From Candidatus Peribacteria bacterium (GTDB taxonomy: Bacteria; Patescibacteria; JAEDAM01; Absconditabacterales; Absconditicoccaceae), in the NCBI GenBank assembly GCA_031280545.1, contig JAITGP010000001.1, positions 9,728 through 73,727 of the forward strand: a stretch of DNA of 64,000 nt, read 5' to 3'. The notes beneath the pieces are model-generated. The model searched no databases and was not told the origin of the DNA. It saw only the letters and a list, made by a program, of their open reading frames with translations. The position numbers and the translations under genes are program-made. Shown one piece after another: positions 30,114 to 39,431 of the stretch. The stretch's first letter is position 1. The number at the start of each line of letters is the position of its first letter.

Positions 30114-31088
30114 CTACATGACTTTTTTCACTCGTTGTTTCACTGTTTTTGGGAAGCTGATGATTTTGTGTCCAAAGATATTTCCGTAAAATGCTCCCTT
30201 ATCGTCTCATCATATTTCTCAGAAGTAGATGCAAAGATAGCTAATTCGACTATAGAGAAACGCGATATTGTCTCTTGGTCCGTTTTTGATATTTTTTCGC
30301 TTGGTTTTTTCTAGGCAAGACGTGTAGAGCTTTGCGATGTCTTTGGGGACGATACGAGGCTTTGCAAATGGTTTATTTACGGTGTGGAGGATGCTAGCGT
30401 TTCTCCAGTTGTAGGGCAAGAAAAAAGGTCTATAAATCAGGCAATTGATTTGGTACTCTACAATTTTGATGTGATCCTTAAAAATCAGATTGAGATAATC
30501 CTGATCGTAATGAGTGAGAGCATCTCAATATTTCTCATTTACGTTGGTAAGCTCTTTTTCTCGATTGGTGGCGATGAATTTGGGGATATTGATGAGGAGG
30601 ACTCCTGAATTCATGTAGTTTTCGATTCCTAGTTTCTGCTTTTTCCAATATCTCATCCAGCTGACATCTCTCCCTCCAATTAGGGTGTCCCCTTCAAAAT
30701 CTTGGTTATACAGCTTTCCCAAATCTTTGATGACCAAGGTATCGCTATCGAGATATAAGATACGGTCAGTGATTTCAGGGAAGATGGACGAAAAAAACAT
30801 TCTATAAAAAATAGTGAAAGGTCGTCCTCCCTCTTTATTCCAAATGAGGATTTTTTGGGTGGATTTGGGGATGATTTTTTCTACTGGACCGATAAAAAAA
30901 TGGATTTTTTGTCCATAATTGTTTGCGATATGCTCTAATTCAGCTTTATTTTCTGGTTTGAGGGTGGAGGAAATAATGTATATGTTGATGGTCTGTTTTT
31001 TATTACTTTCAAAAAGAGAAATAAGGCTGACTCACAGATGTCTGGAGTACTGATTATCGGTTTCATCTACACAATAGAGGATATTCAT
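30114..31088 (-). CDS. Glycosyltransferase family 8
   Basis: 324 aa. GT8 layout: NILYCVDETDNQYSRHLGVSLISLF start, FYRMFFSSIFPEITDRILYLDSDTLVIKDL with the metal-binding DxD, NSGVLLINI, and TVNKPFAKPR near the His-containing C-terminal loop. Five in-frame UGAs, including two adjacent near 30207-30212. Uses a nucleotide sugar to build lipid- or wall-linked glycans (LPS-type GT8 in Gram-negatives). It follows the membrane coiled-coil gene by 17 bp. Confidence 0.85.
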
Positions 31089-31104
31089 ACTGTCAAGAAA
31101 AGAG

Positions 31105-31503
31105 CTAAAAGAAGACTTTCTCATTTCCAGCTTTTTTTTCTCTTTTGAGTTGTTTGTGGATTTTTTCTTCTAAATCTGGATCTGGTTCTGAGAGGTATTT
31201 ACTTAATTCTGAGCTTTTTTCAGAAGCTTTTTTGATATGCACATAATATTTGCTGAGTTCTGCGACTACATCATTGAGTTCATCGTTTTTGTCGAGCAAT
31301 TCCCCTGCTTTTGTTTTCAAAATCTCGTTTTGTGCAGAAAATTCCTCTAATTCTTCTTGGAGATATTGGATCTGTTTATTGGCTTCTTTTAAATGGGAGC
31401 GAAGCTCACTGACCGTGTCTTTATATTGGTAGCGGAGATAGAAAATGAGGTATCCGATACCTATTCAGAGGAGTGCAGAGAGGACGAGATAGGCGGTGGG
31501 CAT
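31105..31503 (-). CDS. Single-pass membrane coiled-coil protein
   Basis: 132 aa. TGA (near residue 13) is Gly. N-terminal membrane anchor (YLVLSALLGIGYLIFYL) then a Glu/Lys/Gln-rich coiled coil to the end. Family not recognised; general shape like a septum or pilus-assembly accessory protein. First gene of the cluster running to 29115. Confidence 0.65.
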
Positions 31504-31686
31504 TTGAGGAAGCTATTGAAGGGGTAAAAGTTTTTCAAAGTCTATAGTGTATATGTAGTGTTTTGGGGAAGAAAAGCAAAAGAAAAAATATCAAAAAGAT
31601 TACTTGACTTTTGCTATGTAGCTGGCCGGGGCATCTGTCACTGTTTCTAAAAAAAATTAGTCTATCTCATTACTTCTCGAATTGCT

Positions 31687-31722
31687 ATCCCTATATCAAG
31701 TTATGATGTGGGGATTTTTTTT
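31687..31722 (+). terminator. Terminator-like hairpin upstream of rplA
   Basis: ATCCCTATATC pairs with GATGTGGGGAT, followed by eight T. No gene precedes it on this strand within 400 bp, so it may end an undetected RNA or act as an attenuator. Confidence 0.5.
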
Positions 31723-31783
31723 AATAGCTTGATTTCCTCTGAGATCAGTAATTGATCTAGTCAAAAACTAAAAATTTTTTCTT

Positions 31784-31812
31784 AAAGACGGAGGACTCGT
31801 CTTTTTATTTTT
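31784..31812 (+). terminator. Second terminator-like hairpin upstream of rplA
   Basis: AAAGACG-gaggact-CGTCTTT then TTATTTTT. The rest of 31504-31783 shows no gene. Confidence 0.55.
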
Positions 31813-31824
31813 CAAATTATTCTC

Positions 31825-31852
31825 TTGAAATCATCTATCGAATCCCTATACT
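31825..31852 (+). promoter_or_regulatory. rplA promoter
   Basis: TTGAAA (31825), 16-bp spacer, TATACT (31847). The roughly 65-nt leader contains GTGG...CCAC arms, a possible L1 autoregulatory site. Confidence 0.7.
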
Positions 31853-31926
31853 ATCAAGCACTGTGGCAGCCTATGCAATATTGTTGGGCACTATGACCAC
31901 CTTTATTTCTTACCCTATATATTACC

Positions 31927-32607
31927 ATGGCAGATCACGGAAAAAAGTACAATGAAGCCAAAAAGAGCCTTGATGCTTTGAAACTCTACCCTTTGGCAGA
32001 GGCTGTAGCTCTCTTAAAAAAAGTTAATTATGCAAAATTTAACGCTACCATTAATGTAGCTATTAAAACTAATGCAAATCCAAAGTACAATGACCAAATG
32101 CTCAGAGCGACGACTATTCTCCCTCATGGGACAGGAAAAAGTCAGAAAGTTGCTGTTTTTGTTAGTGAAGATAAGGCTGCAGAAGCTAAAGCAGCTGGTG
32201 CAGATATCGCAGGATTTGAAGGACTTTTGAATGATATTAAAGCTGGGAAAATGGACTTTGATGTATTGATTACCACCCCAGACCATATTAGAGATTTGGC
32301 CCCTGTAGCTAAACAGCTTGGACCTAAAGGATTGATGCCTAGTCCAAAAGCTGGAACGGTTGCACAAAATATTCTACAAGCAGTAGAAGAAGTAAAAAAA
32401 GGAAAAATTGAATTCAGACTTGATAAAACTGGAAATATTCACGCAGGAGTAGGAAAACTCTCTTTCGAGGATCAGAAATTAGTAGAAAATATTGATATGT
32501 TGCTGAAAGCTATCGAAGAAAATAAACCTACAGGAGTAAAAGGAAAACTTGTAAAAAAAGTTGTGCTGAGTACTACAATGAGTCCTGGAATAGCAGTTGA
32601 ATATTAA
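31927..32607 (+). CDS. rplA: 50S ribosomal protein L1
   Basis: 226 aa, normal length. Binds 23S rRNA at the L1 stalk. Recognised from KYNEAKKSLDALKLYPLAEA, ATTILPHGTGKSQKVAVF, LGPKGLMPSPKAGTV (the L1 signature) and a C-terminal LSTTMSPGIAVE. No in-frame UGA. rplK, its usual partner upstream, is absent; rplA has its own promoter and terminator. Confidence 0.96.
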   Translation: MADHGKKYNEAKKSLDALKLYPLAEAVALLKKVNYAKFNATINVAIKTNANPKYNDQMLRATTILPHGTGKSQKVAVFVSEDKAAEAKAAGADIAGFEGLLNDIKAGKMDFDVLITTPDHIRDLAPVAKQLGPKGLMPSPKAGTVAQNILQAVEEVKKGKIEFRLDKTGNIHAGVGKLSFEDQKLVENIDMLLKAIEENKPTGVKGKLVKKVVLSTTMSPGIAVEY

Positions 32608-32623
32608 TCACTAGCTATCTAAG

Positions 32624-32653
32624 AAAACCCCTCTTTATCGAGAGGTTTTTTTT
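32624..32653. terminator. Terminator shared by rplA and sortase gene
   Basis: AAAACCCCTC-tttatc-GAGAGGTTTT then T run; A-rich on the other side, so it may serve both strands. Confidence 0.75.
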
Positions 32654-33497
32654 AAACGCCTTCGGCGAAGATCATCATTCTCTTATCACTCCTACCGATA
32701 GGATAACATCCCATTAACGTAATATACTCTTTTCCTAAAGCAGAGTATTTTGCATACGTGTCGTTTACTTGTTTTGGATTGACGATTTCAGTGGCTACTA
32801 CTTTATATTCATAGAGTTTTCCTTCTCGTATGACCTGAACCAAATCTCCTTCATCTAATTGTGGGATATTACGGAAGACGGTACCATATTTATTGTGTTT
32901 CCAATATTCCTGAGAGGTATGTCCAAAGAAAAAAGCGTTTCCTCCTTCTCCAGGATTGGGAGTTGTAGGGTATTTTACCACTCCATTTTCTAGCTCTGTA
33001 TCGAAACTTCCAGCTGTGAAGTCATCATATGCTTTGACGGCAGACTGGATTAAAGGAACGTCCAAATTGATTGCTGGGATAATCAGCCTTTTGGTTGGTG
33101 GAAGGAGATTGAAACTAAATTCATAACTATCCAATTGTTCTCTCAAAAGCTGATCTACGTTCTCGGCGACCTCTTTTTCTGTGGATACTACTTCTCCATA
33201 TTTCTCAATCAGCTTTTCTACTTTCTCCATTTTATCTTGATAGGTAGTCAGTATTTCTACATTGGTTTGCGTCTCCTTGACGTCAATCCCTTGCACAGAA
33301 GTCTGATCCGTGAAACGGTCTTGAAAATTATCAATTAGGAGTTGGGCATTGGTCACCAAATACATTCCCAAAAAAATTGCCAAAAAAATTACTGTAAAAA
33401 CCCTAAATTCTCCAAAGAACTTTTTAAAAGGAGAAGAAGGAGACCTTTTTTCTTCATATTCAGCTTGGATTTCGAGATCTTTAAGCGTTTGATACAT
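32652..33497 (-). CDS. Sortase (class D/E-like)
   Basis: 281-aa membrane-anchored transpeptidase. One transmembrane segment near residues 28-48, coiled linker, then the sortase beta-barrel: LIIPAINLDVPLIQ, GNAFFFGHTSQEYW with the catalytic His, and ITLMGCYPIGRSDKRMMIFAEG with the catalytic Cys and Arg. The TLxTC motif reads TLMGC. No in-frame UGA. Anchors surface proteins to the wall or to other proteins; no clear sorting signal was found in the window. Confidence 0.9.
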   Translation of the reverse strand: MYQTLKDLEIQAEYEEKRSPSSPFKKFFGEFRVFTVIFLAIFLGMYLVTNAQLLIDNFQDRFTDQTSVQGIDVKETQTNVEILTTYQDKMEKVEKLIEKYGEVVSTEKEVAENVDQLLREQLDSYEFSFNLLPPTKRLIIPAINLDVPLIQSAVKAYDDFTAGSFDTELENGVVKYPTTPNPGEGGNAFFFGHTSQEYWKHNKYGTVFRNIPQLDEGDLVQVIREGKLYEYKVVATEIVNPKQVNDTYAKYSALGKEYITLMGCYPIGRSDKRMMIFAEGV

Positions 33498-33659
33498 CTG
33501 AATAACAAGGAATAAAATATATCTCTTAAGTATATCCCCAATGTGGCGAAAAGTAAAAAAAAATCAGACTTTTTTGCAATATTCGGATTGACTATTTGGG
33601 ATAAAGATTCAGCTATATGAAATATCTTTCTCTCAAACGGAAGAAGTCAGATAATTCTC

Positions 33660-33687
33660 TTGAAAAAACTCGTCAACTCTATATACT
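33660..33687 (+). promoter_or_regulatory. tRNA-Thr promoter
   Basis: TTGAAA (33660), 16-bp spacer, TATACT (33682), same hexamers as rplA. Confidence 0.7.
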
Positions 33688-33702
33688 GCGAAGGTATTAA
33701 AT

Positions 33703-33778
33703 GCTGACTTAGTTCAGTCGGTAGAACGCACCCATGGTAAGGGTGAGGTGACCAGTTCGATTCTGGTAGTCAGCTCCA
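33703..33778 (+). tRNA. tRNA-Thr (anticodon GGT)
   Basis: Acceptor arms GCTGACT/AGTCAGC, D arm, anticodon stem CACCC/GGGTG with loop ATGGTAA (anticodon GGT), T arm with GTTCGATTC, and encoded CCA. It reads ACC/ACU. Co-transcribed with the basic protein gene 22 bp downstream. Confidence 0.93.
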
Positions 33779-33800
33779 TTTAATCTTTATCTCTCTCTGT

Positions 33801-34145
33801 ATGGCTTCTAGAACCAATAAACAAGGAATTGCCAAGAAAAAAGCTCAACAGCAAAAGCAGGCTTCTAGGACAAAAGGGGCTAAGAGATTTGATTATCCCA
33901 AAAGAAAGCTTGATTTGATGGATGGGAAAGAACGAGGAGTAATTGGAATTGTGAGTAATCCCAAAGGGAATGAATATCATCGATTTCTCAGAGGCAGAAA
34001 AATTTGCCGAGAAACGAGGCTCAGAGTTGATCCTGATGGATATAGATATATTAAAACTCCTTCTGGAGGTTCAGAAACGGTTTATGTTCCTGCTAGTGGG
34101 TGGACAAAGACGAAATTAAGAAAAAGTTTAAGGGTAAAAAAATAA
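33801..34145 (+). CDS. Small highly basic protein, 114 aa
   Basis: Family not recognised. Lys/Arg-rich throughout (IAKKKAQQQKQASRTKGAKR, KTKLRKSLRVKK); middle segment FLRGRKICRETRLRVDPDGYRYI has a possible small beta fold. Likely nucleic-acid binding, perhaps ribosome-associated, since it follows tRNA-Thr directly and lies near rplA. No in-frame UGA. Confidence 0.6.
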   Translation: MASRTNKQGIAKKKAQQQKQASRTKGAKRFDYPKRKLDLMDGKERGVIGIVSNPKGNEYHRFLRGRKICRETRLRVDPDGYRYIKTPSGGSETVYVPASGWTKTKLRKSLRVKK

Positions 34146-34152
34146 CCATAGA

Positions 34153-34180
34153 AAAAGAGTCAGGAAAACCTGGCTCTTTT
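34153..34180 (+). terminator. Intrinsic terminator
   Basis: AAAGAGTCAGG-aaaa-CCTGGCTCTTTT; ends the tRNA-Thr/basic protein transcript. Confidence 0.8.
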
Positions 34181-34204
34181 ATCATTTTTTGTAAGTACCA
34201 TTTG

Positions 34205-34879
34205 TTAGAAGGAATACCCTATTCTAACGGCACCAAATTCTGATCCTGTAGGTAAATTCACATTGTTGAGATGTCCGAATACCGAAACTCTCAATTTAGG
34301 AGCAATTTCCTTAGAGATTTCACCAGCAAAGCTGATTTTATCTACTCCCCAGTTCACATACCAAGCATAGGCACGGAAGGTGAATCCTTGGTAGGACTTA
34401 CTCACTGAACCACGAGCAATGTAGATGTCCTGATGAGAAGTGAAAGTCCTTGCATAGCATAAGAATAAATCAACCTCTACTACACCCTTGCGGGAAATCG
34501 TCAACTCAGGAGCTATCAGATTGATATCCTTTGTTTGATCAAAGAAATCAACTTCTATTGTCGTATTCACTGCATACTTTCCAAACGTTTTCGTATAGGA
34601 AGGTAAGAAAGCAAATACATTTGCACCGGTTGTCGGATCCAAGAGGTCTGAGTTTCTACTGATCGCCAGCGAAGCATTACGATAACTTGCCGTAATCGTT
34701 GCGCTGAGGGCAGGATTCTGAGAGAAGAAACCACCGGTCAAAGTCGAATTAGACATTGATTTGAAGGTTATATTACCGGAGATCTTTACACTTTCCTTCA
34801 CCACGTTTACGCTGTCATTTTGAGCGTTTACAGCTACTACAGAAACCAACATTGCTACTACAATAATTAACTTTTTCAT
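34205..34879 (-). CDS. Secreted beta-barrel-like protein (Bacteroidota-like)
   Basis: 224 aa. Clear signal peptide (MKKLIIVVAMLVSVVAVNAQ) followed by alternating polar/hydrophobic strands (SLAISRNSDLL, TFRAYAWYVNWG) and a terminal GYSF ending in Phe, as in outer-membrane beta-barrels. Such proteins are typical of Bacteroidota; CPR cells are thought to lack an outer membrane. No in-frame UGA. Could be a recent transfer from a host or a surface protein of other type. It lies at the end of an accessory island. Confidence 0.65.
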   Translation of the reverse strand: MKKLIIVVAMLVSVVAVNAQNDSVNVVKESVKISGNITFKSMSNSTLTGGFFSQNPALSATITASYRNASLAISRNSDLLDPTTGANVFAFLPSYTKTFGKYAVNTTIEVDFFDQTKDINLIAPELTISRKGVVEVDLFLCYARTFTSHQDIYIARGSVSKSYQGFTFRAYAWYVNWGVDKISFAGEISKEIAPKLRVSVFGHLNNVNLPTGSEFGAVRIGYSF

Positions 34880-34989
34880 GATTGTAATTTTTTAATTTGT
34901 TTTTATTAATTTTTTATTTTCTGTCTCCACTCCACTAACTTTTTGTTAGCTTCATATTAACACACATAGTATAATCTAAATGTCAATAT

Positions 34990-35076
34990 TTACAACTGCA
35001 ATTTAAAAAATGTGTAGACTTGGTTCTACACACCCATAAAATAACAGATTAAAACTCTGATTCTTAAAAAGATTTA
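34990..35076 (-). repeat. Terminator repeat R1
   Basis: On the minus strand: AATCTTTTTAAGAATCAG...TTATTTTATGGGTG, then hairpin GTGTAGA-accaa-TCTACAC and a T run. Diverged copy of R2/R3; the hairpin is a terminator for the genes upstream on that strand. Confidence 0.6.
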
Positions 35077-35127
35077 TCTTTGTGCCCAGAACAATAAAGT
35101 TGCAAAAAAGAAAATCAATAAACTCAT
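35074..35127 (-). CDS. Possible 17-aa hydrophobic peptide
   Basis: ATG frame MSLLIFFFATLLFWAQR then TAA, starting 6 bp after the stop of the preceding gene. A tiny membrane peptide or chance; weak evidence. Confidence 0.2.
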   Translation of the reverse strand: MSLLIFFFATLLFWAQR

Positions 35128-35133
35128 TTTATG

Positions 35134-35718
35134 TTAAATGGTCCATTGTCCATGAGCAATTGCTCTCAAGAATGAATCCTCTCCTGTTTTAACAAACACC
35201 AAATACAAACTCGTCCATTCCATCTCATTCAATCATGGGAAATGATATTCAATCACTTCTGCTCCTGGAAATAATGTCCTCAATGCCATCAAAGTATTTC
35301 CACGATCTAGCACCGCAGATCCCGTAAAAATCTCTGGAGCTTCCAAATAATTTGCATCCCAAATATACTTTTCATAATATTCATCAAATGTTAAATCTAT
35401 AGGTTCACCATTTCCATGTCAAAGTCACCAAGTATATGTTCCCGTAGAGGAAGTCAGACCTGCTAATGCACCACCAGAAAAAAGCTGAACCTCCGAAAGA
35501 TCCTCTGCATAAGGATAAGGTAAAAGATACAATCCTTCTGCTCCTACAGCTACTGCCAAATCAGAAAATGCTTTTTGGGATAACCTATCTAAAACTCTTA
35601 CAGCTTTATCTGGTTCAGATACTCCCGAACCTTGCTCACAACACTCTCTCCATAATAAACTTCCACAAAAAACTACCACCAAACCCACAAAAACAAAAAT
35701 CAGATTTTTTTTCATCAT
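35134..35718 (-). CDS. Putative exported protein, 194 aa
   Basis: Family not recognised. N-terminal membrane/signal segment (MMKKNLIFVFVGLVVVFCG). TGA at 35425 and two more are Gly, doubling the length over a standard-code reading. Contains AFSDLAVAVGAEGLYLLPYP and a C-terminal segment with ALRTLFPGAEVIEYHFP, somewhat like a stress-response receptor fold. It pairs with the 107-aa gene upstream between repeats R2 and R1. Confidence 0.6.
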
Positions 35719-35825
35719 AGAGCTATAAAAACTAAATTACCCCTTATCTACACTTTTTCTCATAAAAAACAACAAAAAATATAAAAAAATCCGTGAAAGA
35801 TAAACAATCACGGATCAAAATCTTC

Positions 35826-36149
35826 TTAGCGTGTTATTTTACTAAGATATTCTCGTAAAATTTTCAGAGCTGTATCCAGTTCATAATACACTCCATAAAG
35901 AGGATTTACTCCTTCGTAACTGGAAAGACAATATAACTCATAGTAGTGGTCTCTGAGTTCTTCAACTTCCTTCATCCGATGATCTAATTTATCTAATGAA
36001 GGTGCACTTGCTATAAATTTTTTTACTTCTTCAGGTTTACTCCTATTCTCTTTTCTCAGCTTATACCACGTCACTACAACGTATATTAGAAACGTGATTA
36101 GAGACACCATAAGAAGAATGTCATAAATGACTACAAATAGATCATACAT
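35826..36149 (-). CDS. Single-pass membrane protein, 107 aa
   Basis: Family not recognised. One N-terminal transmembrane helix (LLMVSLITFLIYVVVTWY), then a charged helical cytoplasmic domain (KEVEELRDHYYELYCLSSYEGVN). No in-frame UGA. Lies between R2 and the 194-aa gene. Confidence 0.55.
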   Translation of the reverse strand: MYDLFVVIYDILLMVSLITFLIYVVVTWYKLRKENRSKPEEVKKFIASAPSLDKLDHRMKEVEELRDHYYELYCLSSYEGVNPLYGVYYELDTALKILREYLSKITR

Positions 36150-36264
36150 AACTTTTTATTTTTAATTGTTTATAATTTTGCCTTTTTTTGCTAAGCTTCT
36201 ACTTGTCGGCTTCATCTTAACATACACAATATAATTATTTTGTTAATACTTACAAGAAATAATT

Positions 36265-36339
36265 GAAAAATCTGTAGAATTAAACCTACATACTCATAAA
36301 ATAATAGATAAAGCCTTTGATTACTAAAAAGATCTACTT
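36265..36339 (-). repeat. Terminator repeat R2
   Basis: About 74 bp differing from R3 (37448-37520) at only about three positions; includes the toxin gene stop and hairpin TGTAGG-tttaat-TCTACA followed by T residues on the minus strand. Confidence 0.8.
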
Positions 36340-36942
36340 CTTACTCAGTTTTCTAACCTCTTGTTCTAATCATTTTTTTACCTTCTCAAACGTTAAATCC
36401 TGATTATGAAGTTTGAGCGATTCTTCTTTAATATCATCAAAATAGAGCAAAGCCTTAAGCAAATAACTATCACTCACTACAGGTCCAAATTTCTGGAAAA
36501 AACTTTCCAATAAATTCTGGAGTCAAAGATGTTGAATGAGCAGATACAAATCAATATAATCCTTATTTGTAGCCCTTCCCTGAACAGCTCACAGCTTCAT
36601 CGCCCCAATATCTTTAAGGGAAGCTAAAGAAAGATATTCAGTTTTTGTTAGATCTCAAATAAGAGGGTAATGATATGTCATAAAGCTGATTTTGATTCCA
36701 TTCACCAAAATATAAAGGGTATTTTCCGAAGTAAGCGTTTTTTTGACTGATAGAGATCCAAAAGAAGAAAGACACTGCAGAAAAAGAGCCTCTGGATCAA
36801 GAGGATTTGGAGTAAAAAAATCAAAATCCACACTTTCCCTATGCCCAAAATAGAGAGCTAAAGCTGTACCTCCAGCCAAATAAAATCCCCTCTCTTGGAA
36901 AGATTGGAGATAAGGCAGAAGTGCCAGTCTCGGCTTATCCAA
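36334..36942 (-). CDS. AbiEii-like nucleotidyltransferase (toxin of a second pair)
   Basis: 202 aa. Signature FYLAGGTALALYFGHRESVDFDFF gives GG-x(n)-DFD of the MNT/AbiEii nucleotidyltransferases. Four UGAs (36655 and three more) are Gly; without them the product stops at 95 aa. TTG start (36942) lies inside the end of the upstream gene (8-bp overlap), so coupling is likely. The C-terminus ends LEQEVRKLSKK, TAG. Expected to act as toxin or nucleotide-transfer enzyme with the 101-aa partner. Confidence 0.8.
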
Positions 36943-37240
36943 TACTTCTGCGAAAAAAAGGGTTGTTCACTTGTTCATAGAGAGAGGAAGTGGGAGATAA
37001 ATGGGGAAGATCAAAAAGGACTTCCCAAAAATTAACAGTTCTAGGGTCCAAAGAATTTCTATGTGATACAAAAAAATCAACAATCTTTTGTTTTCCTATA
37101 TGTTGAGAAAGTCGGTGATAGTCTTTTAATTCTCCCAATTGAAGAACTCTCTGGATCACAATAGGTTCAGTTGGATCTAAATTTTGCAGATTATACTCCC
37201 GCAAAAGAGATTGAAAATGAGTTGGGAAAGATGTTTTCAT
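36935..37240 (-). CDS. DUF6922-like antitoxin partner
   Basis: 101 aa. Pattern LDPTEPIVIQRVLQLGELKDYHRLSQHIGKQKIVDFFVSHR...NFWEVLF matches the small family commonly encoded just before AbiEii nucleotidyltransferases. Its TAA overlaps the toxin's start. Probable antitoxin, by family and context. Confidence 0.72.
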   Translation of the reverse strand: MKTSFPTHFQSLLREYNLQNLDPTEPIVIQRVLQLGELKDYHRLSQHIGKQKIVDFFVSHRNSLDPRTVNFWEVLFDLPHLSPTSSLYEQVNNPFFRRSIG

Positions 37241-37373
37241 ACATACTATTGTAAGGAAAATACGATAATTTGCAAGTTAAATCATTATTAAAAATTTGTC
37301 AAAGACCTGTAATGACTAACTTTATAAATCCCAAGCCTGTGCATAATAACCAGCAGATGAAGCCTCCAACCAA
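37191..37373 (-). CDS. Possible 60-aa membrane protein with TTG start
   Basis: A strong Shine-Dalgarno (AAAAGGAGG) lies 5 nt before TTG 37373. The product has one hydrophobic helix (FICWLLCTGLGFIKLVITG), a UGA-Gly and a C-terminal tail overlapping the antitoxin start in another frame. The ribosome-binding site is the best argument; otherwise unsupported. Confidence 0.3.
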
Positions 37374-37447
37374 ATTAACCTCCTTTTTTATTTTGTTATT
37401 ACTTTTATTTTTATGACTACATTATATATAAATGTAAATATCTGAAT

Positions 37448-37520
37448 AAAAAAATCTGTAGGATTAAACCTACATACTCATAAAATAATAGATAAATCCT
37501 TTGATTACTAAAAAGATTTA
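37448..37520 (-). repeat. Terminator repeat R3
   Basis: Near-identical to R2; overlaps the stop of the 37518 gene. Hairpin TGTAGG-tttaat-CCTACA with T run on the minus strand. Confidence 0.8.
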
Positions 37521-39431
37521 GTTTACAGCTAGGAAGGGTTTCTGGTCAGAATTTTCATCATTTCCCCCTCAAAAATGTGCGAGATAATCTTCGATCACCC
37601 TTTGTCCAGCTTCAATAGTAAAGTTAGGAGAAGTTGGCATTTCTCCTATCGCTTGAGTAGCTAAAAGATATTTCTTCCCTGCTTTATCTACCGTTATCAA
37701 GGTCCAATAGGTAATACCATGTTGAGAACTTTTATATTTCCCCAAGGTCCCCTTTACATACAAAGCATTTGGATCTTCTACATATCCACCATAATGCACT
37801 CTTTGAGGATGAGAGGTTGGATCATCAGAGAGAAGCCCCATACCATCTATATGTATTTTTTCTTGATTGATAGCCGTTAGTCTTCCATCTACCATTGGGA
37901 AATATCCCGACCACTTGTCCTTGACCTCTAAAGTAGATTGAAAATTTGAAGAAAATTCTGCCAACTGAGGATAAGGATTTCTAGTATCTACTCCATAATT
38001 TGCCAATAAAAGTGCATTATCTTTTATAAATTGTTGCAAAAAACCATAAATACTAACCTCCGACCATGGCATAGCAACATCTGTAGAAACCATATACTCA
38101 CTAGCATCTTTAGTTCTTCATAAATATTGCAGTAAAAGAAGTTTTACTTCATCTGCATGAGCAGAAGGAAGGTGATACATAGTAGACAAATAAGAATAAA
38201 TATATTCAACAGTATGTTTAAACATTTCTCTGTTTTCAGGGCTAGTTAAAGAATAATCGTTTCGTTCTGTCATTCCTTTTTTCCCTTCAAAAAACCATTC
38301 CTCTGCTTGCTGTATACGATCCTGTTGCTGTTTTGCATCAAAAGCTCATTTTCCCCATACTCCCGCAGAAAATGCCAAGGTAACAAACAGAGCATTTCTG
38401 ATTTTTACTTTATTTTGAGTTAGTTTGGAAGGAGGACGATGAGCTACCATAATTGCCATCCCTGATTCTTTGGCAGTCGCAGAAAAAACCTGTTTTGCTC
38501 CAGAGTCCTTGATCATTTGTTTGATTTGTGCTTTGGTATCTCTCCTAGAAGTATTGAGTAAAAAAAACTGACCTGCTTTTACGGACAGATTTTTCCCCTC
38601 ACTAAGGGGGATTTCCACATCTCTTTTGGCTATATATCAGGCTCTAATCATTCACGGAAAAACCCTCTTCCCGTCTTCTATCACTCAGTCTTCAGGATCT
38701 TTGATATAGTCTATCTGCACCTCAAAATCTTCTTTCTGCAAACCCAATATCTCCAATCCATTTTCTAGCCAAGCTCTCTGCGAAGCACTATTGTAAGCAG
38801 GTAAAAGCTCCTGTTCCAATTCCTCTGCACTCGGAGCAGTAAACGCATCAAAAATCACATAATTCCCTTTTAGGTACGAAGTATTTCCCATTTCACGAAG
38901 GGTTTTCACATCTTCTTCTGGGGAAAAATTGCCTATCGTACCACCCAGCCACAGAAACGTTGCATCTTCTAGTCCCTGCGTCAAATTATTTGCACTCCCT
39001 TTTCCTTTGATAATTACTCCTTCTCCCGTATTCACAAAAGAGTTGTGCTCAGCCACCGTATCTCTCGCAAGCTCAGTCATTTCATAACTATAATCCTGAG
39101 CAATATAATGCAAAGGTTTATGCAGATTTCTCAGTAATAAATCAGCTTTTTCTCCTGTTCCACTTCCGTGATCTACCACATTTTTCCCAATGAACTTTTG
39201 CAGAGCTTCACGATTATCCGTAATCAGATTTTTCCCTCTCTGATAATACACATAATTTGGATCATTAACTACCGCTTCATACAGTTCCGCTCCCTTTCCT
39301 TGATATAAAAAATATGCCTCAGGAGTCCTTCCAGCTGAAAAAATGCTTTTCAAAATTCTGTCTTTTTCCTCACGAGAAAGAACTTCTGAAGTATTGATAT
39401 ATATATCACTTTCTCTAGTCATCGGTTTCAC
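37518..39431 (-). CDS. EgtD-like SAM methyltransferase fused to membrane segment and extracytoplasmic domain
   Basis: 637 aa with six UGA-Gly codons. Residues about 1-300 resemble histidine-specific methyltransferases of the EgtD/DUF2260 type: NVVDHGSGTGEKADLLLRNL (SAM site), IAQDYS, LWLGGTIGNFSPEED. After about residue 340 a hydrophobic segment (IRNALFVTLAFSAGVWG) leads into about 270 residues of unknown type containing YNFxLL-like repeats and KWSGYFPMVDGRL. GTG 39431 or ATG 39422 could be the start; both overlap the regulator's stop. Operon with the TrmB regulator upstream. Substrate unknown. Confidence 0.75.
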
